Source: Stercorarius parasiticus (Eukaryota > Chordata > Aves > Charadriiformes > Stercorariidae). Taken from it: a stretch of DNA of 64,000 bases. Numbering within the stretch: position 1 is the first letter of the stretch; each line of letters opens with the position of its first letter. The stretch is from assembly GCA_013396915.1 (NCBI GenBank), contig VWZL01005122.1, positions 713,887 to 777,886 on the forward strand. The letters are read 5' to 3'. The notes beneath the pieces were generated by a model. It was not told the origin of the DNA and did not search any database. It was given only the letters and a program-made list of their open reading frames with translations. Made by a program: the position numbers and the translations under genes. Shown here in pieces: positions 1-12,659 of the stretch.

Positions 1-3000
1 GATCCCATGACCTGAAATAACGTGACAAGAGGAGCAAAAGGACAAATTACCCTTTAAAAAGTGCGCAGGTGTCACTGAGAGTAAATTGGGCACAGAAATT
101 GATTTCATGGTATTTGCCTCCTACGTCGAGATAACGGCCTGAGCAACTTATTCGGATTGTCAGTAATGTGGGGCACCTCCGTCTCTCCCCAGACTTGCAA
201 AGTACCAAGTGTATTTTGCATGCAACGGCCCTGCATCCTCAGTTCTTGGGAACTAAGGTGCTGTAGCAGCCCACAACCAGCAGCATTACTAAATTGCGAC
301 CAAAACGAGTATTTACCGTTCACACTTATAATTTGCATCACTGTGCTCGTTTTCAAAGAAACTGAAGATTTGTGAAAAAATGACTTTTAAAAGATTTTTC
401 AGGTGGAAGTAGTGATTTTTATCCTGTAGTACCCAGAGGTTCAGCCCTGCCCCCCCAGCCCTGAGGTGGTGGGGGACCGGTTGCACCTCGCCATCCCTGG
501 AGCAGCTTTTGGCACCCTCGCGTGAGTTTAGGAGAGCACTCCGGGGCAGGGTTGGTCCCCTTGTCTCTGCTTGCCACTGGGCTGAAGGCACTACCTAGCT
601 CTTGCTGTTGTTCCTTGCTCTGAGTTTAATGGAAACGTTTGGAAAATGAACATGTTTAATCAACATTTTGAACTTTTGTACTGGTGGGAGCTCTGGAATA
701 TCGTCTCTCAGCCTCTCTGCTGTCTGAACTGTCTGTATCAGCAAGTCTTTCTCTACATGGACACTGTTTACCATATTATCACACGCTAAATACCGCACTG
801 CGGCCTGCTAAAGTAATTAATAGCCAAAAGCAGGTGTATGGTATCAGCGTGCTCTCTGTTACAGGGTGATGGGGTTGCACCTTTCTGCGTGACATTTCTT
901 CTGTCGTGGTTCAGGGTGACGGGACCATCTCCCGCCCAGTGAAACCTCTCGTACTGATTTCGGTGTGCCTGGAGCAGAAGCAGAGCTCCTGGGCATGGGC
1001 TGCTGGTTGCTGTTCCGTGTTTTACTGGAGAGGGATGTCGCGTTGCCGTGTCCTGCGTGGGCAGAGCCAAGCAGCTTTCCCGGCGATGCTGTTCCTGTGT
1101 TGCAAACCGTGCTTCTGCAGCCAAAATAGCTACGTGTGGAGGGTGAGAAGCAGCCTGGAGCTGTGTCCCAGCATGGACGTGCGTGGTGGGGAGTGGGTTG
1201 AGGCGGGAGAGGAGACAAGGAAAACAGCTGCATTGGCATGGGGGCTGCTAACCTCTATGAGTCTTAGGCAACCAACTTCTAATACCTTAATTTCAAAAAC
1301 CTAAGTATTTTTCCTCTCTTTGTCTCAAAATTTAAAATAATTTAATTGATTCTGAAAACCAGAAACCGTGGTTGCCAATCATACAATGCCTCTGCTTGCC
1401 TGCCCACCAGGTGATATCAAAAAAGCCCCCACATTCACGCTTTTCTGTGTAGTTAGTTACCTTCAAGTGCAGAGGATGTTTGTGCCGTGGTGTTATGGCG
1501 ATCACAGCAGAGCAGCAGCTTTAATTGCCAGGCTCTCTATGAAAGGTAGCGTAACTCCCTTTGCAGAATTTGATACCGTGGCAAACGTATCTAGTTAATA
1601 GTTTTTCTTAAGTAGATAAAATAGGTCATATATTTTTAAATTGTAAAGGGTGTTTTCATTTGTTAAATAGCGTTTCCTCCTTTCAGTCATTTAAGAAGAT
1701 TTTCACCGTACAAACTGGATCCTAAAAAGAACCCCTCACATTATGGATTTATCTCTGTAACCGTAATAAAATCTTCATTTTTGCTCGGTTTAACACAGCA
1801 GGTTTAAACAGCTATTTAGCGTAACAAGGATAAATCTGTGTTCGCCGTTCGCAAAATAGGTCAAACGTATTAGAAGAACCCTTCTCTAATGTGACTTAAT
1901 CATCAGATACTAACTTTGCTCTATTAAATACCCAGACTTCTTTGGGAAAACAGCTTCAGAGTGAAAAGTTTCACAAAAGTGTTGCCTCACCTGTGATACC
2001 TGGTGTGATCAGTATAGCCGGCTGCAGACACATATTTGTCCTTCCTGCGTGACCTACAAAAGTTCTCTTATCTTCCTGAAATAAAACATCTGGGGCAGAA
2101 AGAGATGTGATGCCGTTTGGGGTCCGAACTCGTGGCTCTCGCCGTGCCTGGGGGTTGCCCCATTGCCCTGATGCAGCCGAGAGCTGTCGGTGCCGGGGAC
2201 CCGCAGCCCTTTCCTGTGGCCACATCTAGGGATGCGCTTAGGCAGGTGCTTAATTCAAAGCACACAAAACACCTCGTTGACTCCACAGAGAGCTGAAAAA
2301 CAATAACGTACATCGCACTGTGGGTTCAAACAACAAGAGCTGACGCCTGGCTCTGAGAGGCGTGAAAATCACAATCCGATGAACTGGCTGTATCGCAGCA
2401 GTTTCACCTGAATATATATGATATTGTTATTTAAAAAGTAACTTTAGCTGTAGCGTGCTCATTTTTGGAAACTGAGCAAGTATACTGGCAGCAGCTATTT
2501 GGCCTTCGCCTGAAATGCGGTGAAGTGCTGCAACTGTTTGCTGGATGGTAGTTTTTAAGTGGGGTTTTTGTGTTTGTTTGTTTGTTTTAAAGAACTTCAA
2601 TTTAGACTTGAATTTTGTGGATGCAGTGATCCCCTCATCCAAGAGCACAGCCTCACCGTCCCATAGCTACAGCTGTAGGAACCTACGGGAACGTTCAGCT
2701 GTAAGTACTTGTTACCCAGGGAGTTTGGGATTGCTCTGATCCCTGCCCAGGGATGTGAGTAGGGGGCTCCCGGGCGTCCTACAGGGATGCTTCGCTGGAG
2801 TTAGGAATGAACGTTGAATGAGAAAGTGTCTCTGAACAGAAAGCCCCTCTCTGTCTGTGGTAACCCCCCTATCTGTGGAAGGCAGAGCGGCGAAAGGCCT
2901 TCACTCCTTAACATGAGAGCAGTTTGCAAGACAACTTACGGCAAAACCAAACCAAGCTCCCAATGACAGAAAACAGCATTTCTTCCGGAGCAGAAGCCCA

Positions 3001-4244
3001 TGGCGCAGTGCCCGCAGCAGCCATGGCTTTGCTCCATCCCTTCCCTCTGCACCCAGGTGTGCTTCAGCCTGTTTCAACCTTATAACGCGCATCTCTCCCT
3101 CCGGTGGTGCCCAAGTGATGTACTGGGTCAGCAGCGGCCGAACCGGCACCGACCAGTTTGGCTCTCGGCGCTGCGGGGTGTGCTGGGACGAGGTGCTGGG
3201 GAGTCGCAGGGATGTGCTGAGATAAACGGCTGTGAATTTGGCAATTAAATTTGCAGCCGCCTTCACAGTTGTGGACATGCACAAATGGAACTGATGGAGT
3301 TTCCTTTGCCTGCTAAAGAAAGCATGAAAGAAATTACTTTATGTCCAAAGTTTGTAGTAGAGCCGTGAGGGACTTCTAATTAGAGAGCTAATGTGCACTT
3401 TCCCAGTGATTAGGTAAACACATTTTTTTGTTATTTATAATAGCTTCCATCTCACGGATTCAACTAATTACAAAAATGTCCCTTGTAGAAACCATTTACA
3501 ATTTTAATCCCAATTATTTTTTGATAATTCAGAAACATTTTTCCTACTATTCATCAGAAAGCGGAAAGTTAATCCATTCATTACCACGCTGAATGGCTGA
3601 CTTGAAGCCAACCATGGATTACAAAGTCAGAGTGAAGGTGAACAACAGGACTTTGCTGGGCAGGAAGTTGGCGGGGGGGAAATAGCTGCAAAAAAAACCC
3701 CAACCCATGACACATTGCTGAAAAAAATGAATCATTTGCAGAGCTGAAGAAGAAGAAAGGCAGCGTTACATTTGCAGCATGAACACTCCTGCGTCGACTG
3801 AGCCCTTTTGTAACGGCAGCAGCAGCAGGTCAGGGACCCGTGTTTGCCCGAAATATCCTCTCTGAAATTTCTGCGGCTTAAAGACGTCAGTTCAGTGGCC
3901 ATGAATCAGCTCCTGTAACGTCTGATCCCCACTGACTTACGTGGGGGCTGAATGAGTCTGGATGCGGATAAAAGCTGTAGCTTGTATGTGAAAACACCGG
4001 CTAGAAACTTTTGCTCCCTGGTCTGTTTTGTGCTCTCCGTACTCAGCCGGTGTTTCCCAGCCTGAGAAGTGCCAGCCTGGGACATGCCGGGCAGAAGATG
4101 GCCCTGGCTGTTTCCCTGCCAAGACAGAAATGCTTTTGATTTAGCTGGTTTTGCACTAATTTTAAGGAAAATACCCCAGAGGTATTTAAGAAATGTGTAG
4201 ATTTGGCACTTCAGGGCGTGCTCTAGTGACAGAGATTGTAGGGG
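1..4244. other. Intergenic sequence, no gene recognised
   Basis: There are many short chance open frames on both strands, none resembling a known product. The part around 3340-3550 is AT-rich with TAATTA-type motifs (TCTAATTAGAG, CAACTAATTACA) and could be a conserved regulatory element. No RNA gene, CpG island or transposon is recognised. Confidence 0.7.
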
Positions 4245-4272
4245 TTTTTTTTTTGTTTGGTTTTTTTTTTTT
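4245..4272. repeat. T-rich simple repeat next to CR1 fragment
   Basis: Two T runs separated by a short GTTTGG spacer lie immediately 5' of the CR1 3' fragment. Confidence 0.85.
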
Positions 4273-4280
4273 GCATGTGT

Positions 4281-4341
4281 ATGGTTGGACTCGATGATCT
4301 CAAAGGTCCTTTCCAACCATGAAGATTCTATGTTTCTATGA
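4281..4341 (+). mobile_element. CR1 3'-terminal fragment
   Basis: This is a short piece in plus orientation containing TTGGACTCGATGATCT, AAGGTCCTTTCCAACC and the terminal ATTCTATG-type repeats (ATTCTATG then TTCTATGA). These are the last ~60 bp of avian CR1 elements. It is extremely 5'-truncated, as most CR1 copies are. Just upstream is a T-rich stretch (4245-4272). The open frame read across it on the minus strand (3906-4412) is not a gene. Confidence 0.9.
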
Positions 4342-7300
4342 AAGCAGGCATGCTGGGAGACAGCCTTAAGGATGCTGGAGGATGGGGCTCGTTGCTCTTG
4401 CATCCCAGACATACCGTGAATCCCACATGGGTCTGTTGGAAATTATGGGTATCCGTCATGTGATAGGTTTGCCTTTAAAAATATTAGTTTTAACTCAAAA
4501 CATAAAAGGACCAAAGATTCAAAGTGCCTTCGTAGGCACTGCTGGATGACAGTGAATCTCCTGCGATTCCTTCTGATCAAAAAATTACAGGTCAGGTCCT
4601 CCCTGCTTTGCATCTCCTTAAGTCATGCGCTTTCAGTGGAGCTGCACTGATTTACAGCCCTGGCCAAGGAGCAAATGCATTTCTTTTAACCTAAATGACC
4701 TTTTTTAAATGCACCCAATCTAGGAATTAAACGTCCCATCCAATTTCCCATTTGTAATTTTATTATACAAAGCTGTAAGACATATACAGCTTTTTTTCTC
4801 TGAAGAGTGATTATGCTCTTTGTTACACAGTCATATAAAATCCTACAAAATTTGCTTCTGAATACCAACTTTGTATACCAAACTCCAAATTTAGAGCCCT
4901 ATAAAACTAGTTTATTGAATTCAGTGTGAATAGCTTTGATTTCCGTACATAAGTACTTTAAGAAATGTATTCTCACTATCTCTTACCTTCTACAAATATT
5001 TATTTAAATACATTTTTTGAAAGACTGTTTCAACCTTCAGAAATTAATTGCCGCCTAAAATGGGTTCGACAAGCCATGAATGCAGCGTTTAGGTCAGAAA
5101 ATACACAATGTTTAAGGTTTGAAATACATCTTGCGAGGCAGCTGCATATCTTTTGAAGGTGCAAGCTCAGAAGGTCCACCCCAGCCTGGGTTTTTTGGCC
5201 GGGCAAAGCTGAGAAGCGATGGTTGGGAACCCTCAGTCCTGACACCAGGGGACCAAGACACCTTGGCAAGGGCTTTGCAGGGAGCGAGGCTGAGGCAGGG
5301 AGGAAGAGGAGGGATGCGAAGGATATCACACATGAGCACAGTGGGTAGCTTTGGTGTTTCAGTCCTCTAAAGACATACCCTTCAATCTGGCTGTGCTCTT
5401 ATCACAACTGCTGTTACCAACGCTACTGGTGTGCTCCAAAAATATGCACAGAAAGGAAGAAGCAGGAGACGATGAAGCGTGAGGTCTCAGCCACTTCTCC
5501 GAGGGCACCAAACCCATCCAGCAGCCTTCACCTTCCCTGGACATGAAAAATGGCTCAATGAACATCTGTCGTCTCACCCTCCCCAAACCCCCTGGAGCAC
5601 CCCCGCTCTTCTAGATGGCTCTTTGTAAATCAGTCCGGAGATAAGTGCCACATCTCCCTGTTACTGGTGCGGCGCTGCCCAATTAACTGGGGCTTTCGCT
5701 GAGACAGAGCCTGATTTGCTTTCAGCAACTAACAGTCGGACACGGTCGCTTTAGACCTTGTTCACATAAATCCTGCCTCGCAGCCTTGCTGGACAGAATA
5801 AATTGGATCATGGGAGCGAAACACTCCGCAGCTGTCGGGGTGCAATGACAAACCATGGAGGAAAACGGGTCTAGGGGCTGCAGCAGAGAATTTCTGCTGA
5901 ATATTGGGCCTCAAAACCCAAGGGTAAAAAGATTTCCTCTAGCGCTCGAGTACATTCTGTGCTGTGTCCCAGCAGACCACTTGCTGCCTTACAAATGTGC
6001 CACGTCTCTGAAAACGAGCCTCTGACCCAAAGCAGTCTAGGGAAAAAAAGTCCTTTCTTCTCCCTTCACCCTGCTCTGGTCATGGAGTGAGACCGAAACT
6101 GGGAAGATGATTAGCTCTGTCACAGCTCGGAGCTGCAGACCGGTACGTTTAGGTTGAATATTGCGGGGTATTTCCTGGGGGATGCCGGAACCACAGGAGA
6201 CACTGTGCTGGAGAGCCGGAGCGCAGACTGGCCCCTCCCTGGCAGCTAATGAGCACGGAGAGGGGGCAAAACGATGGGTCAACGCAGCTGACGTGTTTTC
6301 CAGCACGCTGTCTGCGTTCAGCTGTCTCACAGAGCTGTATAAAGCAATGGATGTGTAAAGATGGCTTTCAAAGGCGTGGGTGGCGGCAGGCCTGCACTTG
6401 CCACGCTCTGGATCTGGGATAGAGACCACAGAGCGAGCGAATACCAGCAAACATGTTTGTCATCTCTTCAGCTTTTTGGAGAGGCACCTTCCGTAGGAAA
6501 GGCCAGGCTGCCTCAGTTAATGAATAAACGCAGGTAACGAGCCCCAGAGCAAAGCACGTTGGATGGCTTCCTTGCAGGATGGTGGGAGGGTTTGTCCTTT
6601 TTGGCACTCATCTCTGAAGCGCTGAGCCTCCTGCCTCGCCAGCCTGGGCACGATGGCCTGTGAAGCTCCGACAGCAACAGCCAGACAGCAGGAAAAAACC
6701 AAGTCACTGCTGTTAATAAGCAAAGGGAGCACCAAGGCTGGAGCCGATGGAGTGAATTTACCAGTCCCATCTGCGCATGGAGCCGCTCTGCGACAGCGCT
6801 TCACTAGAAAGGATCCACTTGCTTCACAACCAAACCCAGCGACGGGCAGGCAGGGCTTTCACACTCGTCATTAAAAAGATGATTACTCCGGAGGCAACAC
6901 CATGGCTGGGGTCGTGGCAAGGCTCAAGCACCCTTCCAGCCCACTGACGTTTGCCTGGAGCACTGCTTTGGCAACCTCCAACGGGACCCAGCAATACTGG
7001 GCGTAGGGGAGCAGCACTGAGGGAGAACATATAATTCCTGAGAGTTTCCAACACTCCCCTGGAGGAGGGAAACCACACTGAGAGCTGCACCAATGTGCGC
7101 TCGATGAGCAGCTCAGCAAATGCTCTGGATGCAACGTACACATTGCCTATGTGAGAGACCTGGAGTGCAAGTCTCCATAAAAAAAAAGCTTCACAACTTT
7201 TTATTCTCTGCCCTAGAGTCACCGTCATCTTAAGATTCTCTGCAAACATGAAAACAAATCATGCTGTCAAAAAATCACGCATTAGAAACAAATTATGCTC

Positions 7301-9336
7301 TCGAAATGCATCTTGGCAATATAATTGATAAACTGAGTATGCAAAATAATTGAAAAAGTAGGGGGGGGACATGCAGGATAAATGACTAAAATAGGAAAGT
7401 AATGAGCACGTGTAAATAAGAGCCACAAACAATAAATATAAATTACAGTGTGACAAACTGTAAATAATCAGAGCATTTCAGGCCTGAAATGTGATCCCTC
7501 TTCAGGGAAAACTTGTGTTGGTAAATCTGCAAAAGCCTTAGCGAGGAAAACAAGAAGAGACGAGGTTATCAGGGCTCTTTGAAATGGCAGGCACGATGGA
7601 TTAGCCCCTGGATTCATTACTCGGAAACTTCACCAGCGGTGTGGAAGGAAGAAGCGTTACCAGCCCACTTCCTACCTCCGCCCCAACATACAAATGATGC
7701 TGGCAGGAGTCATGCCGCCAGCCTTTCACACCCCGCTATAGAGAGATTAAAAAAAAAAAAGGGGCTGCCATTCATCTTCCCTAATTTAGCCATTTGGAAG
7801 GGGCTTTTGATGGCCAGCTCTAATCTCCTGACTCACCCCGCTTTCCCCTTGTCTTAGGAATCCATGTGATATTCAGAAATAAATGGTCACTGGCCCCGGC
7901 TTCTCCTGCAGACGCACGTGTCAAGATAGCTGTTTGTCCACCGTGTGGGATTTTAACCCATCTCTTTGTTTCCAGGTCCTAAATCCTTTTCAGATCCCTG
8001 GGATTAAATTCTCATCAAGACCAGCCCATGCCAAGACCTTTCCGCGCAAGCAGCCTGCATTAGGGATGAGGCTCAGCCGCCGCTGCGGAGCTTACAAAGC
8101 AGCCGGAGATCAGTTCTGGGGATGGACCAAGCCGGGTGGAAAGAGATCTGGGATGGATGAGCGCTGGCGGATTTACACCCTGGCCTCCTGGGTGACTCCT
8201 CATTTCTGAAAATGAAGGTGAGGGATGACACAGACCTTCGTTCGCTGTTTCAGAATATGGTGGCTTTGTTTTAGGACTTCTTTAACATTGCCCAGAGCAC
8301 AGAGGTAGGTCCCTGCTCACCTGCCCTCCCTGGGTGGACGAAACCCCTGTGCATTTGGCGAAGTTGCTGTGGGTTTATATGTCTGGTAAGATGCAAGTGG
8401 GTCAGGACTGAGAAAACATTCCCTTAGTGGGCAGATTTGAAGGGAAATATTTGCTGCTCCCTCTGGCCGGAGCTCGTTTGGAACGCGCCCTCAGGAGCAG
8501 TGTTTAAGGCAAAGATCGCAGCCCTCCACCTCGCTGCTCCTTTCACGTGGTAGAAATACATCGTGCTCCATGTCTAGGGGTAATAAGAGGAAAAGAAATG
8601 ACATTAAAATGCAAACTATTGTCGGTGGTTATTTCCATGGATAGTCCTCTTCCATTTAATAGCAGAGAATCCATCCCGTTATGCCTTATTTCAGCTGCGA
8701 TTGCTCCCGAGAAAAGATGTAGGTCACATCGTGGTGAACACAGTGCCTTTGAGAAGAGCTCATGGCGCGGTTTTTCAGGTGGCGGGGGAGGGGGAAGGAT
8801 GCTTTGCCGCTTTATTTTACAGCCGTGTTTGCACTCACGCTTGACTAAATGTGGTAGGAAATGTTGGCACCTGTGGGGCTGTACCAGCCCGTGCAATGGT
8901 GGCCGGTGGTGTAAAGCAGGAGACAGGCAGCCCCAGAGTTTACAAACACAAGGAGCTGCTACGAGGGGCGTTAAAGCAGAAAGGGGGGGGAATTTCTGAA
9001 ATCTCGGGGGTACAGGTGAAAACAAGGTTCACCCTCCAAATCACGCATCTCTACAGCAGCCCAAGGGGCCTGTTAAGTTAATGCTGAGCCGTTGGCTTGC
9101 TCCACAGAGCCCGAGGGAGATGGAGCAGCCAAAATGTCCCGATTTTAATGTAACCCTACAAGCAATGGTTCGGGACATAGCCTTGCTCCAGTTTAACAGA
9201 GGATTTCATGAGACTCAATTAGCAAGGTTATTAACTAATCAATTATGTAAAACAGATGAGCAATCAGATATCCGGCTCTACAGTGATACAGCTCATTGTT
9301 AAAACTTAATTAACTCACAGGCTTGGGGACAAAATT
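4342..9336. other. Intergenic sequence, no gene recognised
   Basis: This is mixed-composition DNA with no identifiable gene. The opposed frames at 8543-9025 and 8547-8999 lie in GC-richer sequence and mirror each other, as chance frames do. A G-rich stretch at 8778-8798 and a homeodomain-motif-rich block at about 9140-9320 are the only structures noted. Confidence 0.7.
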
Positions 9337-9370
9337 AAAAAAAAAAAAAAAAGAGAGAGAGAGAGAAAAA
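9337..9370. repeat. A16 run followed by (GA)n
   Basis: A homopolymer of 16 A runs directly into about seven GA units and then A5. It is not preceded by a recognisable retroposon, so I do not call it a poly(A) tail. Confidence 0.9.
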
Positions 9371-11392
9371 CCCCCAAACCCTACAGAAGACTCAGTTAGG
9401 AGAGAACGGTTTCAACGGAGGATGGAAACTGGGCTTGAGACCATGACGGGCCAACAGCCCTGCTCTGGGAGGATATCGGAGTTATTTTGGGTGGTTTAAC
9501 AACCCACCTGATGTTCATCTCTACCACTACAGCCAGCTGAGCCAAACTGTGCTCTCTCGCTTGCCCAAATAAATCTATGGTAACTCCTTCTGGGTAACTT
9601 AGTGCCCACCTTTCAAAGCTGGGAGGAGTTTAGCAGCTGTATTTATTTGCACCCCCATCTCCTCTCGCTGTCGCAGCAGCTCTTGCCATGGGAGTGGAGG
9701 TGAGCTGCAGCATCAGTGTCACAACAACCACCAAAGCTTGTTGTAGGTGTCAGATTCTTACGTGACTTGTACCAAAAGCAATGGGAATATCGATCTTCTG
9801 TAACAGCCCCCTGTAATCCAAAGTATTTCAATAGCCTACAATAATCTGCGAAAACCTACATCTTGTTACAGTCTCAGTTTTATTTAATTTTACTGTAGGC
9901 TAGTAGTTATTTAGGTCAATTCTTTGCCAGTTGTGATGAATTGATACACCATCTGTGATGGAGCAAAGCTGTGTCTGTATATTCCTACTTGTACAGACTC
10001 TTACCCGACTACATTTGCATTAACTGGATTTGTGATATTCATCATAGAGAAAAATCAGTGTCAAAACCTGCAAGTCTCTCAAAACCTGCAAATAATTTCA
10101 GCAGTGATATGTTTTCAAAGCACAAACCAATGCGCTTCTGGACCTTTCCTCTAACAATATGCTCCGGGGTCGATTTCCCCATGTTTAAGGGCCAGATTGC
10201 AAATGTATTGGCTGGGCATGGAAGTAGAGTCATGCTCCAGCAATGATTTTTATTGAGTAAATATAGATGAGAAAAGGCAGTTACTACCTGGCAAAGACCC
10301 CGCATTTGAATTTTTCTTTACAAACTCTCTGTGCCCAACCCTTTAGCGTGGACTCGCAGGAATTTATAGTGATACGTGAGGGAAGTTGATACTCAAGAGC
10401 AGCAGCTGCCAGATTCCGTATTTCTTTCTGAATCTGTTGTCAGCAGAGGGGATTCTTGCACAGCTACAGCTGGGAGGATGGCTGCAGAGCCACTGAACGC
10501 ACACGTTAGAGCTTTTTACATACCTCTGCCTCATTACTGGGCTGCAAAATCTGACTTTGCGTCTGGCCTTGCTCTTCCCTTCCTCCCGGAGTGCCGCTGT
10601 GTGGTTTGTGATGTGGTGGTTTTTTTTTTAATCCTAGTTTTCAGGGATTCATTTCAAGCAGTTACTAGATATTGCGCACAGGGGACGGGACAAACCCAGC
10701 TCATAGCGGGACCTTGCCCCTGCAGTTTGTGGGTTGTGATGGGCTGATCCTGAACTGCTCGAGCCAGCGGGAATTTTCCACTGAAGAAAAGCAGGTTCTG
10801 CCTTGAAAGCAGCGGGTGGGAGCGCCCTGTCCTTCTCCTTTCACAGCTTACCTAAATCTGTTTGTTTCCCCATTTTATTTTTCTTTTTCCAAGGCTGCAC
10901 AAAGCCTGCTCATGGCTCTGCCTCCCCCACCCCCTCTGAAAAAAGATGGTCTAGTTTCGGAGATGGGAGTGCTCAGAAAGTCAAAAGCTTATTAATAGCT
11001 CTCTGCCTCTTTTTAATCTATTCAAAAAGCTGTACAGTGTGCAAAGCTGTTGTGACATGATTTTTCTTTTTAATAGCTCACCCTTTGACTGTCAGTATTT
11101 AAGGAAAAATGAAACTAATCACTAGTGAAGGCTGGAATGCTACTGTTTTATAGCTGGTGTGGTGCTCAACAGAAAAAAATTGTCAGAAAGAGAGAAAATA
11201 AAAGACTCTGTGTGTCTAAGCGTATGCATGCATCTCATAGTGGAGGTTTCACAGATCATTAGCAAACTAATATCACTAAGATAAGGAAAATATTTATATC
11301 TTGGAAAACAGGGAAAAAAGTCTGCTTTGTTGTTTTTTTTTTTGTAAAGGGTTAATGGCGTAACTCTGTCGTGTGTGCCCCTTTCCATGCAG
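9371..11392. other. Intergenic sequence, no gene recognised
   Basis: AT-rich DNA with short T-rich tracts (10619-10628, 11329-11344) and one 18-bp-period direct repeat. No gene, RNA or transposon is recognised before the exon-like island. Confidence 0.7.
10061..10091. repeat. Two-copy direct repeat, period 18
   Basis: The 13-mer TCAAAACCTGCAA occurs at 10061-10073 and again at 10079-10091 in intergenic DNA. Confidence 0.9.
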
Positions 11393-11493
11393 AGGTTTCA
11401 GTGCCCCCCAGTGTGGTACAGCCTGGCCTGGCAGATTTTACCGGGGACGCAAAGTACAATGTTTGGGTGCGGACGGACCCCTTTGTTCTCCGG
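11393..11493 (+). other. Exon-like island (candidate exon of an unrecognised transcript)
   Basis: This 101-nt GC-rich block sits in AT-rich surroundings. A good acceptor precedes it (pyrimidine tract ending CCTTTCCATGCAG), and a strong donor follows (CGG then GTAAGA). All three plus-strand frames are open. Frame 3 reads VSVPPSVVQPGLADFTGDAK then YNVWVRTDPFVLR. I recognise no family, and the length is not a multiple of three. It might be an exon of a downstream coding or non-coding gene, or chance. Confidence 0.3.
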
Positions 11494-12090
11494 GTAAGAG
11501 CCATCCCTGCTGATCATTTTACTGTAAGCCCAAATTGACTTTCTGCCATTGCTGGCGCAACAGTTCAGCCGCAGACACTCTTCCGTATCAGCAGGGAAGC
11601 AAAGGCTGTACCCTCTGGCAGGGAGCTCATGAAAATTAGCCCAAGATCCTTGTCCAAAATAGTGGACAGAATCACAGAAAAGCTAAATATAAATCAACAC
11701 AGCTTACCAGGACATGACAGGTGGGACGTAATAATCTACTACAGTATTTTAATGTATGAAACCAACGCACAGCATTTAGCCCAGTACAACTTGTTACAGA
11801 AGAGGTCAGCATAGTATGGGTGATAAACCACCAGCTCAACCTCCTATGAGGCATGGAAGGAATTCCCAGAAGTGGATATCCCAAAACAGGAGAGTCTAAA
11901 GACAGTGGCGACAGAAGCAGGAAGGTGGTAACGGGGGGGACCTGCCAGCTTTCTGTCCAGCAGCTCCGCAGAGATGGCAGCGATGCTGTCAGGGTAACTG
12001 GGGGTTCAGTCCCATCACACTGTGAGCTCTCCCTTGCTCCCTCAGATGCTGTTTGGCTATGACCGTTTCTCAGGGCAGCTGCTCATAACG
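11494..12090. other. Intergenic sequence, no gene recognised
   Basis: This lies between the exon-like island and the compound microsatellite; nothing recognisable is present. Confidence 0.7.
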
Positions 12091-12206
12091 CTCTCTCTAT
12101 ATATATACACACACACACAAATACATACTCTGTGTGTGTGTGTATATATATAGCTACACACATATGTTGTGATCATACACACACACACTAGTATATAAAA
12201 ATAGCT
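12091..12206. repeat. Compound CT/TA/CA/TG microsatellite with perfect palindrome
   Basis: The tract runs (CT)n, (TA)5, (CA)6, an 11-nt loop, (TG)6, (TA)5, then a further CA run and TA-rich sequence. The central part, 12097-12153, is a perfect inverted repeat with 23-bp arms. It lies just beside the 3' end of the CR1 copy. Confidence 0.95.
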
Positions 12207-12218
12207 ATGCACGTGTAA

Positions 12219-12657
12219 TAGAATCATAGACTGGTTTGGGTTGGAGGGGATCTTAAAAGATCATCCAGTGCCACCCCCTGCCCTGGGCAGGGACACCTCC
12301 CACCAGACCAGGTTGCTCCAAGCCCCATCCAACCTGGCCTTGAACCCCTCCAGGGATGGGGCAGCCACAGCTTCTCTGGGCAACCTGGGCCAGGGGCTCA
12401 CCACCCTCACAGCAAAGAATTGCTTCCTAATCTCTCATCTAAATATCTCCCCTCTTTCAGTTTAAAACCATTCCCCCTCATCCTATGGCTCCCCTCCCTG
12501 ATCCTGCGTCCCTCCCCAGCTTCCCTGGAGCCCCTTTAGGGACTGGAAGGGGCTCTAAGGTCTCCCTGGAGCCTTCTCTTCTCCAGGCTGAACCCCCCCA
12601 ACTCTCAGCCTGTCCTCACAGCAGAGGGGCTCCAGCCCTCCCAGCATCTTCATGGCC
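12219..12657 (-). mobile_element. CR1 non-LTR retrotransposon, 5'-truncated 3' portion
   Basis: Read on the minus strand, this roughly 440-bp segment follows the 3' region of avian CR1. It includes the 'gaggacaggctgaga' and 'ggagaagagaaggctcca' phrases, the block with 'ctttgctgtgagggtggtg', and the terminal stretch 'ccttccaaccc'-like followed by CTATGATTCT. The 3' end is at the low-coordinate side (about 12219). It keeps only the end of the reverse-transcriptase frame and the 3'UTR, so it cannot move by itself. The several open frames read across it (for example 12241-12465 and 12485-12793 on the plus strand) are antisense shadows. It is flanked on both sides by TA/CA microsatellite sequence, suggesting insertion into, or growth of repeats around, an alternating purine-pyrimidine target. 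Confidence 0.95.
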
Positions 12658-12659
12658 CA

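Noticed and set aside
3906..4412. 168-codon open frame on the minus strand
   Set aside because: It runs antisense through a CR1 3' end and T-rich repeats and resembles no known protein.
8778..8798. G-rich stretch as a G-quadruplex
   Set aside because: Only two runs exceed two G; at best a weak two-tetrad structure with no promoter context.
8543..9025. Overlapping 150-160-codon open frames on both strands
   Set aside because: Opposed frames in a GC-richer patch mirror each other; no recognisable domain, splice context or family.
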